DNA of 64,000 nucleotides from Ponticaulis koreensis DSM 19734 (GCF_000420665.1 NZ_ATVJ01000002.1:546913-610912), one strand, 5' to 3'; positions 8,100-15,722 are shown, numbered from the stretch's first letter. A program made the numbers and translations. The notes: generated by a model from the sequence alone, not told the origin.

Positions 8100-8807
8100 A
8101 TGTTTACCCGCTTTGTTCGCCGAATCTCACGGCTCCACAAAATATTCGGCATGGTTATCGGCCTGCAGCTCCTTTTCTGGGTGGTGTCAGGCTTCTATTT
8201 CACGCTCTACCCGATCGAGACGATCCGCGGAGATCATTTACGCGAACAGATCGATCACGGCATACTCCGCCCTGAAGACGTTGAAGTCAGCGTGCAGGAT
8301 GCCATGAATGCCTCGGATATCTGGGTGTTTGAGGCAGAGCTATCCATGTTTCTGGGTGAACCGGTCTGGAAGCTCAGCAATAGTCATGAGGTAAAGCTCG
8401 TCAGTGCACGCACAGGCGATCTGATCTCTCCAATACCTGAAGAAACGGCGCTTGAGATTGCCCGAGCGGGAGTGCCGGGCCTCGCTTCCTTCGAAGGCGA
8501 GATGCGTCTCATCGAAGAAAACGCGCCGCGTGAATATGGCGGTCGACTACCTGTCTGGGCGTTTGAGACCGCGGATAGCCATGAGCGCGCCTATATTGAC
8601 GTGAACACAGGAGACATCCGGGCCGTACGAACCACCGAATGGCGCATATTCGATGTGCTCTGGCGTTTTCATATCATGGACATCACTGGCGATGACCGGA
8701 TTGATACCTGGTGGATGAAGCTTGCGGCTTTCCTCGCCTTCGCGATGGTCATCACAGGCATCATAATTCTGGTCCAGCGTCTGATTCGCGGAAAGCTGTT
8801 CAGCTAA
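8100..8807 (+). CDS. PepSY-domain membrane protein
   Basis: A 235-residue protein with one N-terminal membrane helix (after RFVRRISRLHKIFG), a periplasmic PepSY-type region with two repeats (VSVQDAMNA... and ALEIARAG...), and a second helix near the C-terminus (FLAFAMVITGIIILVQRL). The motif LWRFHIMDITGDDRIDTWWMK before the last helix is typical of PepSY-associated membrane proteins. The role is unknown; relatives act beside ferric reductases or peptidases. A TTG six bases upstream could also start translation. I prefer the ATG. Confidence 0.7.
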   Translation: MFTRFVRRISRLHKIFGMVIGLQLLFWVVSGFYFTLYPIETIRGDHLREQIDHGILRPEDVEVSVQDAMNASDIWVFEAELSMFLGEPVWKLSNSHEVKLVSARTGDLISPIPEETALEIARAGVPGLASFEGEMRLIEENAPREYGGRLPVWAFETADSHERAYIDVNTGDIRAVRTTEWRIFDVLWRFHIMDITGDDRIDTWWMKLAAFLAFAMVITGIIILVQRLIRGKLFS

Positions 8808-8821
8808 CCGCGCCAACAGCG

Positions 8822-9208
8822 TCAGACAGTATAGCTGACGACCTCGAATTCGATGCCGTCCTCATTGTCGAAATAAAACCGGCTGCCAGGCTCATAAGTC
8901 TGGTGTGAATGGGTTTCATATCCCTCGGCCAGAACCGCTTTCTCGGCGGCCTCCAGATCGTCGACCAGAATGCCGATATGGTTCAGGCCGCCTCGGGTGC
9001 GGTAATTATCCGGTCCGTCAGATACGCCTTCAGGCGGCGAATAGATCGCCAGATAGAGATCAGGTGTTCCTACGTGAACGCTCTGCCCACCGTGAATGGA
9101 TGGGCCTTTCCAGCGGATATACCAGCTAAAGATACGCGCCAGCCGCTCTGCCGATTTCACCGGATCAGCTGCGGTGAAGTTCAGGTGTTCGAGAGTTGCC
9201 ATAGACAT
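8822..9208 (-). CDS. VOC-superfamily protein (glyoxalase/dioxygenase fold)
   Basis: A 128-residue single-domain vicinal-oxygen-chelate protein. It begins with LEHLNFTAADPVKSAERLARIF, has GGLNHIGILVDDLEAAEKAV at about 89-108, and ends DNEDGIEFEVVSY. Candidate metal ligands are His8, His92 and the Glu near the C-terminus (IEFEV). The family includes glyoxalases, dioxygenases and drug-binding resistance proteins, and the substrate is unknown. Its promoter spans a SoxR box shared with the divergent soxR gene, which points to a role in handling redox-cycling or electrophilic compounds. Confidence 0.8.
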   Translation of the reverse strand: MSMATLEHLNFTAADPVKSAERLARIFSWYIRWKGPSIHGGQSVHVGTPDLYLAIYSPPEGVSDGPDNYRTRGGLNHIGILVDDLEAAEKAVLAEGYETHSHQTYEPGSRFYFDNEDGIEFEVVSYTV

Positions 9209-9252
9209 GGTTCTTACTCCTTTTCGTTATGGATTGATATGTCGATGGGCCG

Positions 9253-9283
9253 GTTCTAATTTCTCAAGTTAAGTTGAGATCAA
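9253..9283 (-). promoter_or_regulatory. SoxR box within a SoxR-type promoter for the VOC gene
   Basis: The sequence CTCAAGTTAAGTTGAG (9263-9278) matches the known SoxR operator core CTCAAGTTAA-TTGAG. On the minus strand a -35 TTGATC (9278-9283) and a -10-like TAGAAC (9253-9258) are 19 bases apart, the overlong spacing typical of SoxR/MerR-activated promoters. Read this way the site aligns base for base with the layout of the E. coli soxS promoter. Confidence 0.85.
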
Positions 9284-9305
9284 GAGATTTTTTGGAGAGG
9301 CAGAT

Positions 9306-9764
9306 ATGGCGCTGAAACAGGTATTAGCCATTGGAGATCTCGCCGCGCGTACGGGGCTGTCTGTCTCCGCTATTCGCTTCTATGAAGAGAAAGGCCTGAT
9401 TTCCCCTCATCGCAATGCAGGTGGTCACCGTCGCTATATGCGTTCCGATATCCGGCGCCTCTCTTTTGTGATGATCACCCAGAAGCTCGGTTTTTCGATT
9501 GATGACATCGCAGCTGAAATGAGAAAGCTACCCAAGGGCCGGACACCAACAGCAAAAGACTGGGAGGCGATCAGCTCTCGCTTCATCACGGTACTGGATG
9601 AAAAGATCAACGAACTTACCCGCATGAGAAATAATCTGAACGGATGTATCGGCTGCGGCTGCCTCTCGCTGGATAAGTGCGCTCTCTACAATGCCGAGGA
9701 TGAAAAAGGCCAAAATGGCCCCGGTCCACAAAACATATTCCCTTCGCGTAAGGAGAAGGCTTGA
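9306..9764 (+). CDS. soxR: Redox-sensitive transcriptional activator SoxR
   Basis: A 152-residue MerR-family regulator. The N-terminal winged helix-turn-helix (about 8-75) has ARTGLSVSAIRFYEEKGLI and GGHRRYMRSDIRRL. A dimerisation helix follows. The [2Fe-2S] signature C-x2-C-x-C-x5-C is present as Cys114, Cys117, Cys119 and Cys125 (CIGCGC...DKC). SoxR is activated when redox-cycling compounds oxidise the cluster. The divergent VOC gene shares the operator, and an SDR gene follows downstream on the same strand, making both candidate targets. E. coli-type SoxS is not present here. Confidence 0.95.
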   Translation: MALKQVLAIGDLAARTGLSVSAIRFYEEKGLISPHRNAGGHRRYMRSDIRRLSFVMITQKLGFSIDDIAAEMRKLPKGRTPTAKDWEAISSRFITVLDEKINELTRMRNNLNGCIGCGCLSLDKCALYNAEDEKGQNGPGPQNIFPSRKEKA

Positions 9765-9817
9765 TTAACGCTGCGTGACCTCCATTACTGCAATCGCAAT
9801 AAGAGAGGGAGAAACGC

Positions 9818-10603
9818 ATGGCTTACACGCCATTTGATCTGACCGGTAAGGTCGCACTCGTCACTGGTGGTAACCGCGGCATTGGCCTCGGCATGGCCGA
9901 AGCACTGGCGGCATCGAACGCTGACGTGGTGCTCTGGTGCCGTAATGCGGCGAGCGCTGACGAGGCTATCGCAAAGCTGAAGACACTTGGCACTGGCGAC
10001 GCGACCGCATTCTCGGTAGACGTATCCGACGAGCAATCTGTCGTAGACGGCATGGCGCTTACAAATGCCTGGAAGGGCCGCCTTGATACCGTAATCGCGA
10101 ACGCCGGCGTTTCGGCACGCGGTATTCCGTTCATTCAACAGGACACACAAACCTATCGCGACGTATTGTCAGTGAACCTTGATGGCGCTTACTGGACCCT
10201 GCGCGAAGCAGCCAAAGTCATGGTCGAGCGTGCCAAAGACGGCGACCCGGGCGGCTCTCTCATGGTGACAGCGTCTATGGCTGCTGTAGAAGGCGCAGCG
10301 CGCAATCAGGCCTATGCGGCAACCAAAGGCGGCGTGATCTCAATGGTCAAAGCGACTGCTGTGGAACTCGCCCGCTATGGCATTCGCGCAAACTCCATCC
10401 TGCCGGGCTGGATCGCGACAGACATGACGTCGAACGCTCAGGGCGATGACAAGTTTGAAGAGAATGTGATCAAACGCGTACCTGTACGCCGCTGGGGCAA
10501 GCCGGAGGACTTTGGCGGCATCGCTGTCTATCTCGCATCCGATGCGTCATCCTTCCATACGGGCGACACGCTGCTCGTCGATGGCGGGTACAGCATCTTC
10601 TAA
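9818..10603 (+). CDS. Short-chain dehydrogenase/reductase
   Basis: A classical 261-residue SDR. The Rossmann nucleotide loop TGGNRGIG is at 16-23, NAGVS at 95-99, and the catalytic triad is Ser153, Tyr166 and Lys170 (QAYAATK). The C-terminal FHTGDTLLVDGGYS is typical of the family. It reduces or oxidises a carbonyl or alcohol with NAD(P)H; the substrate is unknown. It lies 53 bases downstream of soxR on the same strand, with GAGAGGGAG before its ATG, so it may be co-expressed with soxR. Confidence 0.88.
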   Translation: MAYTPFDLTGKVALVTGGNRGIGLGMAEALAASNADVVLWCRNAASADEAIAKLKTLGTGDATAFSVDVSDEQSVVDGMALTNAWKGRLDTVIANAGVSARGIPFIQQDTQTYRDVLSVNLDGAYWTLREAAKVMVERAKDGDPGGSLMVTASMAAVEGAARNQAYAATKGGVISMVKATAVELARYGIRANSILPGWIATDMTSNAQGDDKFEENVIKRVPVRRWGKPEDFGGIAVYLASDASSFHTGDTLLVDGGYSIF

Positions 10604-10630
10604 TGGCGCTTAGCGGAACCATCCGCATAC

Positions 10631-10665
10631 AAAAAGAGCGCTGCCCTCCTCAAAGCAGCGCTCTT
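10631..10665 (-). terminator. Terminator for the Ala/Glu-rich lipoprotein gene
   Basis: An 11-base-pair stem (10634-10644 with 10655-10665) and a ten-base loop. On the minus strand the tail is a run of T residues. It may also slow plus-strand transcripts from the SDR, which ends 28 bases earlier. Confidence 0.8.
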
Positions 10666-10686
10666 CTCAAGCTCTATAAGTCGCTC

Positions 10687-11007
10687 TTAGTGCTCAGTGT
10701 GAGCTTCGACTTCAGCCTCGACGTCAGCTTCAACTTCTTCAGCTTCGTCGGTCATGTCTTCGACTGCTCCTTCAACGGCTTCAACGCCCTCGTCGACCAT
10801 ATCGCCAGCCGCTTCAAGCATGTCGCCAGTCGCTTCAGCAGCCTCTTCAGTGCTCGCTTCGATAGCCGCGCCAGCTTCAACAGCCATTTCTTCAGTTTCA
10901 GCAGCAACTTCCGCAGCAGCTGCTTCGATTTCTGTCGGCTCTTCGCCTTCGCCACTACAAGCCGCGAGCGCGAGTGCAGCCACAGCCGCAAATACGTAAT
11001 TCTTCAT
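10687..11007 (-). CDS. Small acidic Ala/Glu-rich repeat lipoprotein
   Basis: A 106-residue protein that starts with a short signal peptide and a lipobox LALAAC (MKNYVFAAVAALALAAC). The mature part is nearly all Ala, Glu, Val, Met, Asp and Gly in imperfect repeats of about 11 residues (for example EAAGDMVDEGVEA, VEGAVEDMTDEAEE), which predicts one long amphipathic helix, similar to LEA or apolipoprotein-like helices. The in-frame codons upstream to 11220 are unlikely to be used: AGGGGA precedes the ATG at 11007 and the signal peptide begins there. Function unknown; it may coat or tether the envelope. Confidence 0.65.
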   Translation of the reverse strand: MKNYVFAAVAALALAACSGEGEEPTEIEAAAAEVAAETEEMAVEAGAAIEASTEEAAEATGDMLEAAGDMVDEGVEAVEGAVEDMTDEAEEVEADVEAEVEAHTEH

Positions 11008-11155
11008 CTGGTTTCCCCTAATGCAAGGTCGGGATTCGACCGATGCCTTATATACAACCTTCGAAGAATTCACGCCACGAAAACCTAATGCAGGTCGCAA
11101 GATATAAATATAGCGACCTACTTTTAACCAATAAATACATGGGAAGGAAACAAGA

Positions 11156-12127
11156 ATGGGCATCAAAACACCGCTAAATACTTTACTGGGCATCGAACAC
11201 CCGATCATGCTCGCTGGCATGGGCGGCGTGTCCTATGCCGAGCTCGTCGCAGCAATGTCTAACGCAGGCGGCTATGGGGTGCTCGGCATGGCGGGCACAG
11301 GGCCGGACTTCATCGAAGCCCAGATCGCCAAGGTCAAAAGCCTCACAGACAAGAAATTCGGTGTGGACTTGCTCGCAGCCGATCCTGAAAGCCTGGAGCG
11401 TTCAGTAGATGTCATCATTGAAGGCGGCGCCGACAGCTTCGTGGCAGGTCTTGGCGTACCGATGCCGATCATGAAAAAGCTCAAAGACGCTGGCGTTAAA
11501 GTTATGGTTGTCGGCGGTGCGGTGAAGCATGCCATTAAAGCCGAGGAAGCCGGCTGCGACGCCGTTATCCTGCAAGGCGGTGAAGGCGGTGGCCACACAG
11601 GTCTTGTCGGCACCCTGCCCCTCGTCGCGCAAGCTGTAGAGGCCGTGAAGATTCCGGTGATCGCTGCAGGCGGAATTTACGACGGACGCGGCATCGCGGC
11701 CGCGCTCAGCCTTGGCGCTGTAGGCGTATGGATGGGCACGCGCTTCATCGCGTCAGCTGAGTCCCACGCCGCAGACACGTATCGCAACGCCATTGTCGGC
11801 GCGACAGACGCCGATACGACCCGCACACGCTGCTATTCTGGCAAACCAATGCGCGTACGTACCAATCCTTATGTGGTCGATTGGGAAAAGCGCCCTGACG
11901 AGATCATGCCGTTCCCGCATCAGGCTATCCACTCAAGACAGGTGGATGTGCTGAGCGGCATTGCAGGCGTTACAGACGAATCCCGTCTGGATATGGAGAA
12001 GTCCTGCTTCGCCATGGGTCAGTCCGCTGGCGGCGTGAAAGAGATCAAACCGGTCTCAGAAATCGTCACTGACCTGATGAGCGAGGCCGAAGCTGCCATC
12101 CGCAAGACCAACACCCTGCTGGTCTGA
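11156..12127 (+). CDS. Nitronate monooxygenase-like flavin oxidoreductase
   Basis: A 323-residue TIM-barrel flavoenzyme of the 2-nitropropane dioxygenase / NAD(P)H-dependent flavin oxidoreductase family. Visible markers are IEHPIMLAGMGGVSYAELVAAMSNAGGYGVLG at the N-terminus, GGEGGGHTG with the conserved His at about residue 144, and VIAAGGIYDGRGIAAALSLGAVGVWMGTRF for FMN phosphate binding. It either oxidises nitronates or reduces quinone-like substrates. A GGAAGGAAA run precedes the ATG. It is divergent from the acidic lipoprotein, with 148 bases between the starts. Confidence 0.85.
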   Translation: MGIKTPLNTLLGIEHPIMLAGMGGVSYAELVAAMSNAGGYGVLGMAGTGPDFIEAQIAKVKSLTDKKFGVDLLAADPESLERSVDVIIEGGADSFVAGLGVPMPIMKKLKDAGVKVMVVGGAVKHAIKAEEAGCDAVILQGGEGGGHTGLVGTLPLVAQAVEAVKIPVIAAGGIYDGRGIAAALSLGAVGVWMGTRFIASAESHAADTYRNAIVGATDADTTRTRCYSGKPMRVRTNPYVVDWEKRPDEIMPFPHQAIHSRQVDVLSGIAGVTDESRLDMEKSCFAMGQSAGGVKEIKPVSEIVTDLMSEAEAAIRKTNTLLV

Positions 12128-12142
12128 TCAACTCGTCTCAAT

Positions 12143-12373
12143 TCAAACAACAATCCCCCCGCGTGAGTCGGGGGGCTTTTTGTTTCTGGCTTCCGCGTCC
12201 TTGCGCATGACATAGTCCATCTTCGCGCGGGCCAGTTGTTTGATTTCGTCTTCAGTCGCTGTCTTAGGAGCAACAAAACGGACCTCACGGCCCGTTTCGC
12301 TGTCTATGGCTGCGATTTCAAGCGCATGGCCGACAGGCAGGATCTCGATATAGATACTGCCTTTATCGGCCAT
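12143..12373 (-). CDS. Small hypothetical protein resembling DUF6898
   Basis: A 76-residue soluble protein: YIEILPVGHALEIAAIDSETGREV followed by helix EIKQLARAKMDYVMRK. I recall an alphaproteobacterial family (DUF6898) with this beta-strand plus C-terminal helix pattern, so the name is offered with caution. It follows hemA by six bases on the same strand and is probably co-transcribed. Its last codons (PPDSRGG) are encoded by the hairpin that terminates the opposite-strand nitronate monooxygenase gene. Confidence 0.6.
   Translation of the reverse strand: MADKGSIYIEILPVGHALEIAAIDSETGREVRFVAPKTATEDEIKQLARAKMDYVMRKDAEARNKKPPDSRGGIVV
12155..12181 (+). terminator. Terminator after nitronate monooxygenase, inside the opposite gene
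   Basis: Six C residues (12155-12160) pair with six G residues (12170-12175) around a nine-base loop, followed by CTTTTTG. It lies entirely inside the 3' end of the minus-strand 76-residue gene. Confidence 0.8.
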
Positions 12374-12379
12374 TGGAGC

Positions 12380-13600
12380 TTAGGCTGCTTTTGGCAGGCC
12401 GAGCTGCTTCCAGATCGCAAGGAGCGCTGCAACGAGGTCATTCATCATCTCTTCTGTATGAACAGGAGACGGAGTGAAGCGCAGGCGCTCAGTACCTTTA
12501 GGAACAGTCGGATAGTTGATCGGCTGAACATAAACGCCGAAGTCGTGCAGGAGCGTATCAGAGAGCGCTTTGCAGCGTTCCGGATCGCCCACCATTAGCG
12601 GCACGATGTGCGTGTCTGATTCCATCAGAGGCAGACCGGCGTCACGGAATTTCTGCTTCAGCATCTCTGCTTTTGCCTGATGCTCGGCGCGCAGACGACG
12701 GCCCTCATCTGTGCGGAGTTTCGCGACAGATTTCAGAGCGCCAGCAGCCATGACCGGGCAAGTGGATGTCGTGAAGATGAAGCCAGGGGCCATAGAGCGA
12801 ATCGCGTCGACAACTGCTTCGTCAGACGCGATATAGCCGCCCATTACGCCGTAAGCTTTCGCCAGCGTACCTTCGATAATGTCGATGCGGTCCATCACAC
12901 CATCGCGCTGGGCAACGCCTGCACCTTCATGGCCATACATACCGACCGCGTGGACTTCATCAAGATAGGTGATCGCGTTGAATTCGTCTGCGAGGTCGCA
13001 GAGTTCTTTCATCGGCGCGACGTCACCGTCCATAGAATAGACAGACTCAAACGCGATGACCTTTGGACGATCAGGATCGTCATTTTCCATCAGCGCACGC
13101 AGATGACCGAGGTCATTATGCTTGAAGATACGACGATCGCAGCCTGAACGACGAATGCCTTCAATCATGGAGGCGTGGTTCAGCGCGTCAGAATAGATGA
13201 TGACGTCCGGAAGAATCTTAGCGAGCGTAGAAAGCGTCGCTTCGTTAGACACATAGCCGGATGTGAAGAGCAGCGCTGTTTCCTTACCGTGAAGGTCAGC
13301 CAGCTCACGCTCCAGATCTACGTGGAAACGGGTTGTGCCGGAGATGTTGCGTGTACCGCCAGAGCCTGCGCCGAACGTATCGACAGCTTCGTGCATTGCG
13401 TTGATCACGTCATCATCCTGGCCCATGCCAAGATAGTCGTTAGAGCACCAGACGACGATGTCTTTCTCTTCGCCGTGCTCGAAACGCGCAGTCGCACGCG
13501 GGAAAGACCCACGGTGACGCTTCAGGTCAATAAATACGCGATACCGCCCTTCTTCGCGAATGGTGCTGATCGCTTGCTCGAAAGCCTCGAGATGCTTCAT
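12380..13600 (-). CDS. hemA: 5-aminolevulinate synthase
   Basis: A PLP enzyme that condenses glycine with succinyl-CoA, the first step of haem synthesis in alphaproteobacteria (C4 pathway). The 406-residue length is standard. Visible parts are the glycine-rich [13 protein letters not shown] (about 78-90), [12 protein letters not shown] with the PLP-contacting Asp and His, and [14 protein letters not shown] with Schiff-base Lys248. It heads a two-gene unit with the 76-residue protein. A copy of the 13-base motif also found before the terC gene lies 63-75 bases upstream of the start, where it would overlap a promoter. Confidence 0.96.
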   Translation of the reverse strand: MKHLEAFEQAISTIREEGRYRVFIDLKRHRGSFPRATARFEHGEEKDIVVWCSNDYLGMGQDDDVINAMHEAVDTFGAGSGGTRNISGTTRFHVDLERELADLHGKETALLFTSGYVSNEATLSTLAKILPDVIIYSDALNHASMIEGIRRSGCDRRIFKHNDLGHLRALMENDDPDRPKVIAFESVYSMDGDVAPMKELCDLADEFNAITYLDEVHAVGMYGHEGAGVAQRDGVMDRIDIIEGTLAKAYGVMGGYIASDEAVVDAIRSMAPGFIFTTSTCPVMAAGALKSVAKLRTDEGRRLRAEHQAKAEMLKQKFRDAGLPLMESDTHIVPLMVGDPERCKALSDTLLHDFGVYVQPINYPTVPKGTERLRFTPSPVHTEEMMNDLVAALLAIWKQLGLPKAA

Positions 13601-13991
13601 TATATTTTCCTCGCGGGTGGACGTCTGGTGGTCAGCGCCCAGTATCTGGCGAACACATTACCCAAATGATCACAAAAAGAAAAAGGCCGTTTCGCCGCAT
13701 GTGACAATCTAAACGCAGCGTTTTTTGGACCCGTTTTGGGAATATGCCCGTTTCCTCCTTATAGACTACTGTTTTTTATATTTTTTTAGCCTCAAAACAG
13801 CAAGAGATACCTTACTACACCAAAATGCATGCGCGTGCAAAGAATTGCCCTGTGCGACCTTTTTACCGCTCAGAATCAGAAGTCTTCTACAAAACCGGGC
13901 GATTTTTCAGTAAAATTTGCGGTGAATACAAAGGGCGATGCAAACTTTGCATGTTACGACGTGAGCTGGAAACCCGGGTGGAGACTAAGCT
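13601..13991. other. AT-rich divergent intergenic region, hemA to pentapeptide gene
   Basis: About 390 bases with no convincing gene. It is distinctly AT-rich between 13715 and 13830, with poly-T runs and an inverted repeat CTGTTTT/AAAACAG (13769-13775 with 13794-13800). The hemA end holds CAAATGATCACAA at 13663-13675, shared with the terC region. Short plus-strand frames here lack good ribosome binding sites and were not called. Confidence 0.5.
13663..13675 (-). promoter_or_regulatory. TTGTGATCATTTG motif upstream of hemA
   Basis: On the minus strand the sequence is TTGTGATCATTTG, identical over 13 bases to two sites before the terC-family gene. It sits where the -35 region would be if GATACT nearer hemA is the -10. 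The binding protein is unknown. Confidence 0.5.
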
Positions 13992-14483
13992 ATGTTCAGA
14001 TTCATGACCGTGATTGCCGGCATTGCAGCCCTCGGCCTGACGGCCTCAGCGCAGAATGCATCTCAGATTGCGAGCGTTCAGTCCGGTCACTCCTGCGCCG
14101 GATGCAATTTGTTCCAGGCGAACCTCTCCTATCATGATCTGCCTATGCTGGATCTCTCAGGTTCGCGCCTGCGTCAGGCTGATCTGAGCCTGTCGACGAT
14201 GAATAACGTCAATTTTGAAGCGAGCGATCTTTCCATCACGAATCTGTTTGGTGCGCGTTTCACCGGCGCAAACTTTCACGATGCGAATCTCAGCCGTTCG
14301 ATCATGGTCGGCGCGTATTTCGGTGGCGCAAATCTGGCTGGTGCTAATCTTTCTGGCGCAAACATCTCCGGTGCTGAGCTCGATTCAGCGCGCGGCTTGA
14401 CGCAAAACCAGCTCAACATGGCATGCGGAGATGCAGCGACGACGCTTCCAAACGGCCTGTCTGTGCCTTCCTGCGCACACTAA
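13992..14483 (+). CDS. Secreted pentapeptide-repeat protein 1
   Basis: A 163-residue protein with a signal peptide (cleavage likely after ASA, about residue 20) and a right-handed beta-helix of pentapeptide repeats (A[N/D]LSX), clear in ANLSYHDLPMLDLSGSRLRQADLS and ANLAGANLSGANISGAEL. Before the repeats is HSCAGCNLFQANLS with two Cys. It ends with the family tail GLTQNQLNMACG...LPNGLSVPSC. The export signal argues against a gyrase-protecting Qnr-like role in the cytoplasm. A second, similar gene follows, 77 bases after the stop. Confidence 0.8.
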   Translation: MFRFMTVIAGIAALGLTASAQNASQIASVQSGHSCAGCNLFQANLSYHDLPMLDLSGSRLRQADLSLSTMNNVNFEASDLSITNLFGARFTGANFHDANLSRSIMVGAYFGGANLAGANLSGANISGAELDSARGLTQNQLNMACGDAATTLPNGLSVPSCAH

Positions 14484-14560
14484 ATCTGCATAAGTGCCAT
14501 TCCACCGGTCCTTACATGGAATTAAGTCGACGGCCTTTCCCAGTATGTTATCAACAGCGC

Positions 14561-15358
14561 ATGAAACTTTTCAGCGCTCTTGCCTGTACTGTTATCGCGG
14601 CCTCCGGGTTGCAGGCTCACGCCTTCCTTTTTGATGGCGGGACAACGATCATGTATCAGCCGCGCATTGGCGGCCAGCTGAATGGAAGTAACTTCACCGG
14701 CGCCAATCTGAACGGCCGCACGATGAACAACGCGCAGTTCGTCAACTGCAATATGACCAATACCTCGCTTCAGGGTGCTCACGCGCCACGCGCGCATTTT
14801 GCAGACTCGCGCCTGTACCGGACAAATATGTCCCGCGCCCATCTTGAAGAAGCCCGCTTTACAGAACTCACGCTCGACGAAATTCAGGCGAACCAGATTG
14901 ATGCGCCAGCGCTCAATATGATGGAAGTCGTGATCGCACGTTCGAACTTCTACGACGCCTCGCTCGTCGCCGCAAATCTTGCTGGCGTAGATGTATCTGA
15001 GTCCAACTTCCGCAAAGTGAAATTTATCAGCGCCCATCTGGCTGATGTCCACTTTGATACCTCCAATCTGAACGAGAGCGACTTCTCGGCTGCATCTCTC
15101 ACAGACGTAGGCTTTGTAAATGTCGACCTGACGCAAGCAAGCTTCATTGGCGCGACACTCGCCGACGTAGACTTTAACGCCGTTATCCTCGGCGATGTAA
15201 GTTTCTTGGATGCACGGATGTTCGACATTCGCTTTGAGAATGCCGAAGGCCTTACGCAGGCCTCCTTCGAAGGTGCATGTGGTGTGAGCGTGCGTGGCCT
15301 GCCTGAAGGCGTGACCCTGCCGGTCTGCCAGTATTCAGGCTTCAGCGCCGAAGACTAA
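14561..15358 (+). CDS. Secreted pentapeptide-repeat protein 2
   Basis: A 265-residue protein with signal peptide MKLFSALACTVIAASG, cleaved near LQAHA. It carries a longer and more degenerate run of pentapeptide repeats, starting at LNGSNFTGANLNGRTMNN and continuing to LGDVSFLDARMFDIRFENAEG, then the shared tail GLTQASFEGACG...LPEGVTLPVC. The upstream in-frame region to 14423 overlaps the first gene and is not needed, since the signal peptide begins at 14561. Gene order and the common tail suggest an old duplication. Function unknown; the location should be periplasm or outer surface. Confidence 0.78.
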   Translation: MKLFSALACTVIAASGLQAHAFLFDGGTTIMYQPRIGGQLNGSNFTGANLNGRTMNNAQFVNCNMTNTSLQGAHAPRAHFADSRLYRTNMSRAHLEEARFTELTLDEIQANQIDAPALNMMEVVIARSNFYDASLVAANLAGVDVSESNFRKVKFISAHLADVHFDTSNLNESDFSAASLTDVGFVNVDLTQASFIGATLADVDFNAVILGDVSFLDARMFDIRFENAEGLTQASFEGACGVSVRGLPEGVTLPVCQYSGFSAED

Positions 15359-15385
15359 TCTTCAGGCGCTGTCCTGTGCCGGGCA

Positions 15386-15601
15386 TCAAGCCCCTGACTG
15401 CCCCTCATCCAGCCTTGGAAACAATCCCACAACCGATACGCCTGACAGGTTATCTCTCGCATACTGACCCAGCGTACCAATGACCTTGCGGGTATTCTCA
15501 GGCGCTGCATCGAGTTCCTTCACAAACCCGTCCAATGCAGACTTCGACTTCATTGACGCGATAGCTGCCCAATTTGCCGGGATACTCGCAAAACCGCCCA
15601 T
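15386..15601 (-). CDS. Small hypothetical protein, 71 aa
   Basis: A short frame with a convincing start: AGGAG lies eight bases before the ATG. The product has no signal peptide or membrane helix; it reads MGGFASIPANWAAIASMKSK, then a charged helix ENTRKVIGTLGQYARDN. I know no family for it. It is convergent with the second pentapeptide gene. The upstream region contains the paired TTGTGATCATTTG sites, so it may share regulation with terC. Confidence 0.45.
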   Translation of the reverse strand: MGGFASIPANWAAIASMKSKSALDGFVKELDAAPENTRKVIGTLGQYARDNLSGVSVVGLFPRLDEGQSGA

Positions 15602-15654
15602 AAAATTTCTCCTCTGTCAGAGCATTATGCCCTTTCGGGCTAACCACAAACCAT

Positions 15655-15672
15655 TTGTGATCATTTGCTCAC
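15655..15672 (+). repeat. 18-bp direct repeat, copy 1 (TTGTGATCATTTGCTCAC)
   Basis: First of two copies 50 bases apart in the divergent region between the 71-residue gene and terC. It differs from copy 2 at one base. The TGATCA palindrome is at its centre. Confidence 0.6.
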
Positions 15673-15704
15673 TAATTGCTGGAGAATAAGGCGAAATTAC
15701 GGCA

Positions 15705-15722
15705 TTGTGATCATTTGCTTAC
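15705..15722 (+). repeat. 18-bp direct repeat, copy 2 (TTGTGATCATTTGCTTAC)
   Basis: Second copy, nearer the terC start (about 100 bases upstream). The centre-to-centre distance of 50 bases is near five helical turns, which suits two dimers on one face of DNA. A TTGACT possible -35 lies 22 bases beyond. Confidence 0.6.

Noticed and set aside
10603..11088. Plus-strand 161-codon frame opposite the Ala/Glu-rich lipoprotein
   Set aside because: It is the mirror of the repetitive minus-strand gene; the minus frame has the lipobox, ribosome binding site and terminator.
13725..14137. Short plus-strand frames upstream of the first pentapeptide gene
   Set aside because: They are Cys/Phe-rich translations of AT-rich DNA, without start signals, and overlap the real signal peptide in another frame.
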